Below are positions 18,895-27,488 of a stretch of DNA of 64,000 nucleotides, in pieces. Position numbers and translations under genes: made by a program. Positions within the stretch are counted from its first letter, which is position 1, and every line of letters begins with the position of its first letter. The stretch comes from Dickeya zeae NCPPB 2538. Its GTDB lineage: Bacteria > Pseudomonadota > Gammaproteobacteria > Enterobacterales > Enterobacteriaceae. Under the pieces are notes generated by a model, which worked only from the letters and a program-made list of their open reading frames with translations, did no database searches and was not told the origin of the DNA. The stretch covers positions 3,175,064-3,239,063 of the forward strand of contig NZ_CM001977.1 in assembly GCF_000406165.1 (NCBI RefSeq). Reading direction: 5' to 3'.

Positions 18895-18942
18895 TGACCC
18901 TGACCCCGAATCTGATCCACCCATAATCAGAAATTCTCGACT

Positions 18943-19239
18943 TCAGGATGACTGCATATTCTGGCAACCGACAGATTTTTGAGCAAATTCGGATGGCGTC
19001 ATCCAGCCCAGCGCAGAATGGGGACATCCCTGATTATAGTGTATGCGCCAGGCTTCGATTTTGCACCGTGCATCCTCCAGAGACATGAACCCGTTCTCGT
19101 TCAGGCATTCCTGCCGCAACCTGCCGTTGAAGGATTCCACCGTGGCATTGTCCGTCGGTGTTCCCGGCCGGGAAAAATCAATGCGGATACCCCGTTCGTA
19201 AACCCATTTATCCAGCATTTTTCCTGCAAATTCAGAGCC
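18943..19239 (-). pseudogene. IS3 OrfB transposase, 3' fragment
   Basis: Encodes the C-terminal part of the DDE transposase: SEFAGKMLDKWVYERG, DFSRPGTPTDNATVESFNGRLRQECLN (containing the catalytic Glu region) and IHYNQGCPHSALGWMTPSEFA. It continues the 5' fragment at 20797-21343, whose last native codons read KTDNG. The join TDNG+SEF restores the usual IS3 sequence. Confidence 0.85.
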
Positions 19240-20796
19240 ATGATACCTATTGAATGCATCCAGTTCGCGTTTTACTCAGCCATTTTCTACAACTTGTAAT
19301 GCCTGTCACAAGTGGAGAAAATCAATGAATACTCTTGTCAGTAACACCAGCCTGTCGGGGACACTGATTTGCCCTGGATATCGCTAAAAAACATCATGAT
19401 GCAAAAATTCGACACCCGGGTGGACGAACATCTTTCCTGCGTATTGAAAATACACTGGAAGGCTTCAACCGATTACTTGCGCTCACCGCTTCCCCCCATA
19501 ATGATATTATCGCGGCCTTTGAACCTACCGCTGATTATCACCGTAACATCGCATAGTGGTTACATAAGCAGGGCGTAAAATGCCATCTTGTTTCATCTGT
19601 CAGATGTGCGCGAGCACGTGAGATGCTGTTTAAGACCTGGGATAAAAATGATCGCAAAGATGCCAGTGTCATTATGTATTTGCTCGAACAGGGATTATCT
19701 TCACCATTTTATGATCCTCTGGCGAACGGCATTATCGATATACATGAGATATCAAACACATACCATCAGGTTACTCTGGCCCGAACCCGATGCCTGAACA
19801 GCCTGGTTAACCACTATCTGACCCTTTATTTCCCCGAGGCTGAGCAATTTCTGCATATGTCCCGGGCAGAGTGGTTCTGTCAGTTTTTACTTCACTTCCC
19901 TACACCGTCTTGTATCACATCACTGAACCGGGATGTGTTTGTAAAACAGTCATGGGATGTTGTTGGCAGGAAACAGTATAAACAGCAGTTTCTTGAACAT
20001 CTCTATGATGTTGCTGCGGATCCCATTGCCTTACCGTTGTCAGAAGATTCTCTGGCCGTGACCACGTTCAGATTACAACTTCATCGTTATGTCGGGCTTT
20101 CGGCACAGCGATTGCAGCTTGAAAAGCAGGCGGAAAATTATTTACAGGAACGGAGTGACTACAGGCACTTACGTACGATCCCTGGTATTGGCGCCATCAT
20201 TGCCCTTATGATAATTGCTGAAAGCGGTGATCTGACACGTTTCGCTCATTACCGGCAGTACCTCAACTTTTGCGGTTTTAATCTTTCCGCCAGCCAGAGC
20301 GGGCAAAAGCACAGTGGTTACAGATTGTCGAAGCGTGGAAATGCGCGGTTAAGATATGCCTTCTGGCTTGCCGCCACCGTAGCCGTAAGAACGAGAGAAA
20401 ACAGCTTCCGCTACAAATATGAACGTTATATTCGGGAAAATGGCGATAAGCCAGATCAGAAAAGAAAAGCCATGACGGCTGTAGCAACAAAAGTCGCCAG
20501 AGTGGCGCATGCAATTGTAAAGCAGGATATTGATTACAAAGGGTATGATGAAATAAGCCATGGGACGTGATTCAACGGGCCGTAAGGCGCATCGCGACCA
20601 TTAGATAATGCTCAACGCCCATGGTTTCCAAAATGCTGTGTTAAGTCCTGTCGGGCCATTCGGACCCTTGTATGTCATGGTAAGCATATTTATAAGCCGA
20701 AAGGAGATGAGCGATATCGGATACAACAATGAACCATCGCCGTTGTATTAGATGGCAGGATCCTTGCGCGCAAAAACTGTTGATTCAAACGGTAGT
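19240..20796 (+). mobile_element. IS110-family element inserted in the IS3 orfB
   Basis: The boundaries come from the break in the IS3 orfB reading (GGC at 19237-19239; CCGTTGTC at 20797). There are no terminal inverted repeats or target duplications, as is usual for this family. It carries a damaged transposase gene and about 226 bp of non-coding DNA after it, longer than the roughly 85 bp before it, which suits the IS1111-type layout with the guide-RNA region at the right end. Confidence 0.65.
19325..20570 (+). pseudogene. IS110-family transposase, disrupted
   Basis: From about 19368 the frame reads FALDIAKKHHDAK, then IENTLEGFNRLLALT and AAFEPTADYHRNIA, then an in-frame TAG at 19554-19556 where relatives have a Tyr codon. 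It continues WLHKQGVKCHLVSS and MLFKTWDKNDRKDASV to the C-terminal helix-hairpin-helix region LRTIPGIGAIIALMIIAESGDL and the serine-site region SGQKHSGYRLSKRGNARLR. The plausible ATG at 19325 is in a different frame, so there is also a frameshift near 19365. The open part from 19623 to 20570 alone lacks the N-terminal DEDD acidic residues. Inactive unless the stop is read through. Confidence 0.8.
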
Positions 20797-21343
20797 CCGT
20801 TGTCGGTTTTCAGCAACTGAGGCAACGGGCAATGACTGGCGATATGGTTCAGCATCTCAGCGACCTCTGTTGAACGAAGGTTCTGTCCCACACAGATCCC
20901 AAGACACTCGCGCGTGTAGAGATCGATAACGGTCAGCAGGCGTAATCGACGTCCGCCAAACAAGGCATCAGAGACAAAATCCATACCCCACACAGGGTTC
21001 GGATATAACCCCTGAGCTTGCGGTTGACGCCGCTGGGCAGATTTGTTGCGGTGTGGCCGCTTGAGACGTAACGATAGCCCCTGCTGGCTGTAAAGACGGT
21101 AGATCCGCTTGTGATTATCACGCCAGCCTTCGCGCCTGAGCATCACATGTACCCGTCGGTAGCCGTAATGCACCCGGGTTTCAGTGATCTCACGAATGCG
21201 CAGGCGCAGCGCACTGTCATCAGCGGCGACAGAACGGTATCGAAACGAACTACGACTGATCCGCAATGCAAAACAGACCTGTCTCTCACTGGCACCGTAG
21301 CGCGCTTGTAAATCCCTGACCCATTCGCGCAGACGTGCCAGCG
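20797..21343 (-). pseudogene. IS3 OrfB transposase, 5' fragment
   Basis: Reads ELTLARLREWVRDLQARYGASERQVCFALRISRSSFRYRS and then the DDE domain start (PNPVWGMDFVSDALFGGRRLRLLTVIDLYTRECLGI) up to LLKTDNG, where the IS110-family element cuts it; the codons after that are foreign. The N-terminal part is in the -1 frame relative to orfA at an A6G run (about 21350), the usual frameshift signal for making OrfAB. Confidence 0.85.
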
Positions 21344-21616
21344 TCAGCTCTTTTTTGCGAGGACATCCTGCAACATCGCTTTATCGAGGCTCAGATCGGC
21401 AACCCGCTTCTTCAACCGCAGATTTTCTTCTTCAAGCTGTCGCATATGCTTGAGTTCTGACGGTGAAATCCCACCGTATTTTTTACGCCACGTATAAAAA
21501 GTGGCATCAGAAATCCCCAGCTTGCGGCAGACTTCCGGCACCGGCGTACCCAATTCAGCCTGCTTCAGGGCAAACACAATCTGTTCTTCGGTGAATCGCG
21601 ACTTTTTCATCGGCAC
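21344..21616 (-). CDS. IS3-family OrfA
   Basis: A 90-residue helix-turn-helix protein typical of IS407-group OrfA: KKSRFTEEQIVFALKQAELGTPVPEVCRKLGISDATFYTWRKKYGG, then a leucine-zipper stretch LEEENLRLKKRVADLSLDKAMLQDVL. It is intact, but the element cannot transpose on its own with orfB split. Confidence 0.9.
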   Translation of the reverse strand: MPMKKSRFTEEQIVFALKQAELGTPVPEVCRKLGISDATFYTWRKKYGGISPSELKHMRQLEEENLRLKKRVADLSLDKAMLQDVLAKKS

Positions 21617-21689
21617 AACCTCCGTTCAGGGAGTCATTATCATGCCGGAATTCTGTTTCTGAATGGAGCAGGATTTTGGGTCAGGGTCA

Positions 21690-21880
21690 CTATTGCTAAA
21701 GAGGCTAAAAAGTACAAGGGCAAGCAAAAGAACAAAGAACTGCACAGTAAGATTATTGCGATGCTCTAGGCCAAGAAGAACACACCTGACGAGATCGCAA
21801 AACTTTGTGATTGCGGGAGGGCTACAGTGTTTCGTGTGAAGAAAGAAATGCTCGCCAGTCTTAGCGGCAATGAACGCTGA
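21690..21880 (+). pseudogene. serine recombinase (resolvase/invertase) C-terminal remnant
   Basis: Reads IAKEAKKYKGKQKNKELHSKIIAML, then a TAG stop, then AKKNTPDEIAKLCDCGRATVFRVKKEM to a TGA. This is the C-terminal arm and helix-turn-helix of a Tn3-type resolvase/invertase. The catalytic domain is missing, cut off by the IS3 left end, and one internal stop is present. It is a relic of an earlier mobile element in the island. Confidence 0.75.
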
Positions 21881-22302
21881 TATAGCGGGAGGAGGAAAAG
21901 GAAAAAGGCTTGCAGTTTAGTACAGTTCAAATCCACTCGATATCTAAAATAAGCCTGTAAATAAATCGGTGAAACTGACCACAGTATATTAATTTTTGTA
22001 TTGCGATTAATTATAAAGTATAGCAATAAACAATCAAGGCAGCTCGCAACACTAAATCAAGCTTAAAAAACATATTAGGAATGTCGCAATTTAGCATGTT
22101 TTTTTAAATAACTATATTAAGACAAATTGAATAACATGGTTTATAACCCAACAATTAAAATCTTACAGTCTATTAAATTTTCTCAGCATAATATTATGAG
22201 AAATTGCCTTTAATTTTTTTGTAAAGAAATTAAACTTAATCGCTCAAGATAGGTTGAAATGATTAAGCCCAGAGAGTTTTTTCTTTGGGCTTATAATATA
22301 AT
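21881..22302. other. AT-rich stretch without a gene
   Basis: About 420 bp, strongly AT-rich, between the recombinase relic and the end of the ADP-ribosylglycohydrolase gene. No supported reading frame is seen. An 8-bp stem (TAAGCCCA with TGGGCTTA, 22264-22293) lies just past the operon's stop codon and may terminate it, although the T tract is poor. Confidence 0.5.
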
Positions 22303-23937
22303 TTACTGTTTTTTCTTCCTGGTGATGAAGGCCTTGCCGATAATTGCTGCATAAGCAATACATGCCTCAAGACCTTTTTTATCAGCAAGCTCTATGAGAA
22401 AGTGCCCTATTCTTTTTTCATCGAAGCCCTCTCTAATTAGTAGAGTTGTAACTTCATCGAGATCTAACTCATTGCTTTTTTTAATTTCATAATCGAAGCT
22501 ACCTTGTAATTCACGTTCAATTGGTTTAGCTAACTTGGTAGCAGTGATATTTTCATTTTTAGGCATTGGTTCACTATTGCGAAGCTCTGGTATCTTAATA
22601 GTTTTCAAGTCGCCAATCTTGCATTTTATTAAAATCGTTTGACCAAAACTTAGTTTTAGCCACTGCCAACGGTGTGTTTTTGTTTGCCAGCTTTCATTTT
22701 TTAAAGGATTAGCATGCCCAAGTCCTAATACATAATAGTTACCAGTATCACTTTTTACCAAACTATCACTCTGAGTTTGGGGAGCAAGCCATTTATTAAT
22801 TTTGGGGTAGCTAAAATTATTAACAGCCACGCCTTTAGAAATATTATTAAGGCGAATTGATTCATTTATGATATATTCACTATCCTGAATATCCCATTTG
22901 GGTATTTCATTATAGCAACCAATAATTGCTCCAGCCATACTTGCAATAGAATCTGTATCAGTGCCTAATTCATTAACACAAGTTACCATTGCATCATATG
23001 GCGATGACTCTCTGAAAAGATGACATAAAACGGCACTTGCGATAGCTGTGTTAGTTGCAGTACCCCTTCTTGATTCTTTGTTGCAATCCAAAACATCTAT
23101 TGCAACCTTATACTTTTCTGAAGGATCGTTAATTTTATTGGTAGCATTAATTACTTTAGACAGATAATCTTTTGTTTCAATCCTAATACTTTCAATTTCA
23201 TCAGATAATTTTTTTTGGCTTATACTTTCCCAATTCGGCAGCCAGAAATTCTTCAATTCATAGATACTGTTTATTCTCTCAGGGATTGATGAAAAGTCTT
23301 CAATTATATTTTGTAGGTCAGAGATATCCGCTGGCCGTTCATTTAATAATGCAAATTGTAGAGTGTCAGCATGCAGGATCGCTCCACAAACGGCTAATAA
23401 ATTACCATGCGTTACAAGGGAATCTTTGATAACTGAAGCAATGTAACTTCTTTTAGATAGATATTTACAGCTCCACACATGAGGTTGTATTCTCATGGCT
23501 GTACCATTACCACCAGCATTAATATATTCGGTTCCATTGGTTTTATAAAAATTTGAAAACCAAGTAGTATCTTTTCGCATTAGATTGCTGGCTGCCCATT
23601 TTGTCGCTCGCCCAGCTCCAAGAGCATATGATAACCATACAGGAAGCTCAATTTTTGCGAATGACTCAATATCAAATTCGCCATTATCCCGAATAGCTCT
23701 TGATACAGCTAATCTTAGCTGGGTGTCATCAGAATATGTACCAGCAGGAAGGCTAACTGTTACACCAGTATACCCCCCAATCTTTCTATTCCAACCGACG
23801 GGTTTAAGCAAGTAAGTGTCTCCAACTCTGTGCCTTAAACCATTCTCATCAGTAAGCTCTGAAATCCATCCGATAGCATCACCAGCGGCCGCCCATAGTG
23901 CAGAGTTTATGGTTTTTTGTTCTCTGAGTAAGTTCAT
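22303..23937 (-). CDS. ADP-ribosylglycohydrolase (DraG/ARH family) with C-terminal extension
   Basis: Residues about 8-365 form a DraG/ARH hydrolase, which removes ADP-ribose from modified targets using two Mg ions. The metal ligands are visible: YSDDT at 68-72 and GTDTDS at 325-330. The core motif AAAGDAIGW (17-24) and THGNLLAVCGAIL are also present, so the enzyme should be active. Residues about 380-544 form an extra region with no family I recognise, rich in Lys and Glu near its end and finishing TRKKKQ. It starts 1 nt after the stop of the ADP-ribosyltransferase gene, so the two are co-translated. Role by inference: antidote to the preceding toxin, reversing its ADP-ribosylation. Codon use is AT-rich, unlike the chromosome around the island. 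Confidence 0.85.
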   Translation of the reverse strand: MNLLREQKTINSALWAAAGDAIGWISELTDENGLRHRVGDTYLLKPVGWNRKIGGYTGVTVSLPAGTYSDDTQLRLAVSRAIRDNGEFDIESFAKIELPVWLSYALGAGRATKWAASNLMRKDTTWFSNFYKTNGTEYINAGGNGTAMRIQPHVWSCKYLSKRSYIASVIKDSLVTHGNLLAVCGAILHADTLQFALLNERPADISDLQNIIEDFSSIPERINSIYELKNFWLPNWESISQKKLSDEIESIRIETKDYLSKVINATNKINDPSEKYKVAIDVLDCNKESRRGTATNTAIASAVLCHLFRESSPYDAMVTCVNELGTDTDSIASMAGAIIGCYNEIPKWDIQDSEYIINESIRLNNISKGVAVNNFSYPKINKWLAPQTQSDSLVKSDTGNYYVLGLGHANPLKNESWQTKTHRWQWLKLSFGQTILIKCKIGDLKTIKIPELRNSEPMPKNENITATKLAKPIERELQGSFDYEIKKSNELDLDEVTTLLIREGFDEKRIGHFLIELADKKGLEACIAYAAIIGKAFITRKKKQ

Positions 23938-23938
23938 T

Positions 23939-24613
23939 TTACCCTCTTGGAATTATGTTAGGCACACCAGAAAATTTCTCTGGTGAAAGAATAACATTTA
24001 CGTGTTGAAAACCCAAGCTTACTAATGTTCCATGGATCGAAGCTGCTTGCTCTCTATCTTGTACATAAACACACCTCAAGTATTCCATGCTAAGTGGATT
24101 TGGATACAAAATTTCGGCTTGCTCACAAGTAGGGAGATGTTTAGGTCTCCCATTGCGATTTATTGTGTTACCAAACCAGCGTATAATTCTCTCATTAAAC
24201 ATTGCTTGTAACCCTACAAGCCCAGCTGTCCTAACCACTCCAGTGTATATGTTATTTGTCGTTGTGAAGTAGACACCAGGGTGGGTTAATATTACCGAAT
24301 CAAAAGACATTATGCACCACCATCGTTCTAAACATGTGAATCTATTTTTGGCAGATCTAAAATAGTGCGTATTAATTTCACTTATAGATAAATTAATATA
24401 ATCCAACCAATCTTCATCTTTATTAAATGTTTCTTGTGCTTCTTTACGCTCAGTAGATACAGGCGTAGCGATATGACTTAAATATTGTTCCTCATCTAAT
24501 GCCTTTCGCGAAAGCACTAATCTTTGGCTTGCACAACCTGTTAATCCTCTTTCGGTTGTAAAATGTAGAACTTCAGTAATGGCATTTTCTTCAATATACT
24601 GTTGAATACTCAT
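23939..24613 (-). CDS. DarT-like (DUF4433-type) ADP-ribosyltransferase
   Basis: A 224-residue protein that follows the DarT plan: an N-terminal NAD-binding His in LHFTTERGLTG (His17), a central YINLSISEIN stretch corresponding to the DarT D-Y-V-P-F-Y-F region, WWCIMSFDSVIL, and the conserved PTCEQAEILYPNPL block where Glu167 would be the catalytic glutamate. DarT enzymes attach ADP-ribose to thymidine (DarT2) or guanosine (DarT1) in single-stranded DNA and act as toxins in phage defence. Similarity is at motif level only, so the target base, or even DNA as a substrate, is an inference. It starts immediately after the helicase stop with no gap and is followed by its presumed antidote after 1 nt. 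Confidence 0.75.
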   Translation of the reverse strand: MSIQQYIEENAITEVLHFTTERGLTGCASQRLVLSRKALDEEQYLSHIATPVSTERKEAQETFNKDEDWLDYINLSISEINTHYFRSAKNRFTCLERWWCIMSFDSVILTHPGVYFTTTNNIYTGVVRTAGLVGLQAMFNERIIRWFGNTINRNGRPKHLPTCEQAEILYPNPLSMEYLRCVYVQDREQAASIHGTLVSLGFQHVNVILSPEKFSGVPNIIPRG

Positions 24614-26011
24614 TTAAAGATTTACCTCATCAAAAGTTCCTTGCGTAAAATAATCTACTAAATCTGACTTTTCAGATTCTTTATAGCCAATGACAACAGA
24701 TTCTTTAGCCCTGCTAATTGCCATAGCAAGAAGCCGTCTTAATTGCTGCAACTTATCATCATGTTCATTATCTTGATGCTGCATATTCGCAATACTAAGG
24801 CCCAATATTATGACATGATCGAACTCAAGCCCTTTTGCTGAATTCATCGTAGAAAGTGCTATATTTTCTTGGCCTATAGGCCAAACTCTATTTTTAGTAA
24901 TTATTATATAAGGCAGATTATGTGCTTTTAATTGCTTTTCAACTTCAGAAAACCAATTCCCCCCCTTAGGCTTGAGAAAAGCGACAGATTCATCTTCTAA
25001 ATTAACATTTTGTTTAATGTAATCAATTGCATATTCAAGCTGCTGAGAATATAATCCTTTACATACTATCGGCTTTGGCCCATGTCTTGTAGTCTGCCTA
25101 AAGTCGCTGATACTTCCATCATCGTCAACCGTTAATCCATGAGTTATTGAAGCTGCGAAAGCTGCTATTTCAACAGTATTTCTATGGTTTTCATTTAATC
25201 TGAAGTAAGCTGCATTTCTCATATCCAATCCAGTTTCCGTCCATGTGAACCCTCTTGGATATAGCCGTTGTACAGTATCTATTACAAATGTAAGATAATA
25301 GTCCTCTTTAAGATGGTTTAATATCGCTCTTATTTGATTTGCTGAAAAGTCTTGAGTTTCATCTACAACAATTATATCATACTCCAAGCATTCGCTATTA
25401 ATCATTTTTTCACATTGAGTATGCCAATCATCTACTTCTTGAGCCGCAAGATACGACTCGTACTCTCGTACAATATCAATTAACTTTTGCCGTGTTGGCC
25501 TTGTTACTTGTGGTGATAAACCTCGGCCAGTTCGTTCGGCAGTTAAATAACGATCTAAATCAGAAGCACGAAATCTTCCTCGTAAATAATCAATTTCACC
25601 AAGGATAAAATCGGTTTCATAACCCAATCCTGTACATTTTATTGTTAAGTATGCATCTCGATCATTATCATTAATGAGCGGCGTGTTAATATAGCGTCTC
25701 GTCCAATTAGCAAAAGTATCGTTTTCAACTTGCACTGGCATGGATCCAGCTTGGATACTGTTATTAAGTAATCCATCAATATATCCTGACAAAGTTCTAT
25801 TAAAAGAAAGAACTAAAGCTTTAATTGGACTTTGATCGTTATCAATTCTTCGTCTAAAAGATAATGCATTTACAATTGCCGTTAACCGAAGCAAGGCACT
25901 TGTGGTTTTACCACTACCAGCTGCTCCGCGTATGACTACAACCCCAGAAATATTTCTACTAACTATTGGTAATTGCTCACGCGTTGCCTGAGGATTCGAA
26001 AGTATTTTCAT
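24614..26011 (-). CDS. UvrD/Rep-like superfamily 1 helicase
   Basis: A 465-residue P-loop protein. Walker A is GAAGSGKTT (29-37), Walker B is VVDETQD (216-222), motif V is NSAKGLEFDHVIILG (391-405) and motif VI is AMAISRAKESVVIGY (430-444). It is short for a UvrD helicase, and the 1B/2B insertions seem reduced, resembling the compact SF1 ATPases found in defence systems. It is the first gene of the operon and shares a zero-nucleotide junction with the ADP-ribosyltransferase. By inference it may expose or recognise single-stranded or invading DNA for the transferase, or sense phage replication. Confidence 0.85.
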   Translation of the reverse strand: MKILSNPQATREQLPIVSRNISGVVVIRGAAGSGKTTSALLRLTAIVNALSFRRRIDNDQSPIKALVLSFNRTLSGYIDGLLNNSIQAGSMPVQVENDTFANWTRRYINTPLINDNDRDAYLTIKCTGLGYETDFILGEIDYLRGRFRASDLDRYLTAERTGRGLSPQVTRPTRQKLIDIVREYESYLAAQEVDDWHTQCEKMINSECLEYDIIVVDETQDFSANQIRAILNHLKEDYYLTFVIDTVQRLYPRGFTWTETGLDMRNAAYFRLNENHRNTVEIAAFAASITHGLTVDDDGSISDFRQTTRHGPKPIVCKGLYSQQLEYAIDYIKQNVNLEDESVAFLKPKGGNWFSEVEKQLKAHNLPYIIITKNRVWPIGQENIALSTMNSAKGLEFDHVIILGLSIANMQHQDNEHDDKLQQLRRLLAMAISRAKESVVIGYKESEKSDLVDYFTQGTFDEVNL

Positions 26012-26293
26012 TGTTATATCCTTGTAAATTATTTCTTTTATACATTATTTAACCTGTGACGAATTGATACAAATCCGTTCAATGTTCAATATATCATAAT
26101 TATCTTATTTTCAATGTTTAAACATAAAAAAATCTATTTAAAATAATGATTAACTTTTAATTAATTGGTTTTTAAAACTACTCAATTACGTAATGGCGAA
26201 ACATTGAACTATATGCTGCATGTGATTTAGCTTAGTGAGAATTAAATCCATTTAATCTCATCAATTACATAGCTAATGTTTACCAGAGGAAAT
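26012..26293 (-). promoter_or_regulatory. AT-rich promoter region of the three-gene operon
   Basis: About 280 bp upstream of the helicase gene, very AT-rich. It contains candidate boxes TTGAAA and TATATT (around 26085-26115, spacing short at about 15) and a tandem TTGAACATTGAAC. No coding frame is visible, and no continuation of the integrase is found here. The IS3 element begins at 26294. Confidence 0.4.
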
Positions 26294-26311
26294 TGAATCG
26301 CCACGGATAAT

Positions 26312-27109
26312 CTAGACACTTCCGAGCCGTTGATAATATTGATTTTCATATTCCGTCGGTGGCATCTGATCACTCGAACCATGCCGAAGCTTACGGTTAT
26401 AAAACATTTCGATGTAATCAAAAATATCTCTGCGTGCTTCTTCCCGTGTTCCGTAGACCTTTTTCTTTATCCGTTCACGCTTCAGTAGCTGGAAAAAGCT
26501 TTCTGCAACTGCGTTGTCGTGACAGTTACCACGACGGCTCATACTGCCTTCCAGACCGTGTGATTTCAGGAACGACTGCCACTCATGGCTTGTGTACTGA
26601 CTACCTTGGTCAGAATGAACCAGCACCTGTTTTTGGGGATTACGTCGCCACACTGCCATCAAAAGCGCATTCAGAACAATATCTTTTGTCATCCGGGGTT
26701 GCATTGACCAGCCGATAACTTTGCGCGAGAACAGGTCAACAACTACGGCCAGATACAGCCAGCCTTCGTGGGTTCGGATATAAGTTATGTCCGTTACCCA
26801 ACGTTTATCCGGTGCTTCCGGGTTAAACTGTCGCTGGAGCCTGTTGGGTGTCACGATACTGGCTTCACCTTTACACGCTCGTGGGCTTCGATACCCGACC
26901 TGAGCCTTTATCCCGGCACAATTCATCAGCCACCAGACCCGGTTAATCCCGCATCGCAGGTCGAGATGGATCTTACGGTAGCCATAAACGCAACCGGACT
27001 CCAGCCAGAACTGTTTGATTTGTCCTGTCAGTCTGAGATCCGCCTGATGCCGTGGTGAATGCGGCTGCTGAAGCCACGTGTAAAACCCACTCGGATGAAC
27101 ATTCAGCAC
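26312..27109 (-). CDS. IS3-family OrfB transposase
   Basis: A 265-residue DDE transposase domain. The first Asp region is RWVTDITYIRTHEGWLYLAVVVDLFSRKVIGW, the second VLVHSDQGSQYTS, and the Glu region GNCHDNAVAESFFQLLKRE. N-terminally the frame continues upstream to the A7 run near 27194, where a -1 slip from orfA would make the OrfAB fusion (SHGVLRKAVRLRYAFIRDN leads into it). It appears intact. Confidence 0.92.
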   Translation of the reverse strand: MLNVHPSGFYTWLQQPHSPRHQADLRLTGQIKQFWLESGCVYGYRKIHLDLRCGINRVWWLMNCAGIKAQVGYRSPRACKGEASIVTPNRLQRQFNPEAPDKRWVTDITYIRTHEGWLYLAVVVDLFSRKVIGWSMQPRMTKDIVLNALLMAVWRRNPQKQVLVHSDQGSQYTSHEWQSFLKSHGLEGSMSRRGNCHDNAVAESFFQLLKRERIKKKVYGTREEARRDIFDYIEMFYNRKLRHGSSDQMPPTEYENQYYQRLGSV

Positions 27110-27165
27110 CCGACAGAGTAGACGAACAGGCCAACAACAGGAGTTGTCACGGATAAAGGCGTACC

Positions 27166-27444
27166 TCAGTCGGACAGCTTTGCGAAGTACGCCGTGGCTT
27201 TTTTTAATATGTCCCGTTCGTCAGTAACCCGCTTCAGCTCATTCTGGAGTCGGCGGATCTCGGCCTGAGCATCTGACTGCTCTTTGTTGGTGGAAGAGTC
27301 CGGCCCGTATTTCTTTATCCAAGCATAAAGACTGTGGGTAGTGATATCGAGACGTGTTGCGACGCTGGAAACAGAATGGCCACGATCAACAACCTGTTTG
27401 ACAGCTTCAATTTTAAACTCTTCAGGATAACGCTTACTGCTCAT
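27166..27444 (-). CDS. IS3-family OrfA
   Basis: A 92-residue helix-turn-helix protein: RYPEEFKIEAVKQVVDRGHSVSSVATRLDI, LYAWIKKYGP, then a coiled coil (IRRLQNELKRVTDERDILKKATAYFAKLSD). The A7 slippery run sits in the codons for LKKA near the end, the usual position for the programmed -1 shift into orfB. Confidence 0.92.
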   Translation of the reverse strand: MSSKRYPEEFKIEAVKQVVDRGHSVSSVATRLDITTHSLYAWIKKYGPDSSTNKEQSDAQAEIRRLQNELKRVTDERDILKKATAYFAKLSD

Positions 27445-27488
27445 GTGTACCTCTCTTTAAGCCATTTTAAATGACTCTGAGGTGTCTG

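Larger units (their letters stand above)
18895..21689 (-). mobile_element. IS3-family (IS407-like) element, interrupted by an IS110-family insertion
   Basis: The terminal repeats are imperfect and related: TGACCCTGACCCCGAATCTGATCC at the left (transposase 3' end) and TGACCCTGACCCAAAATCCTGCTCC (minus strand) at 21689. OrfA lies at 21344-21616. OrfB is split in the middle of its catalytic domain by 1.55 kb of IS110-family DNA (about 19240-20796). Without that insert the element is about 1.24 kb, a normal IS3 size. No matching target duplication is seen (TGAT left, CTAT right). Confidence 0.8.
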
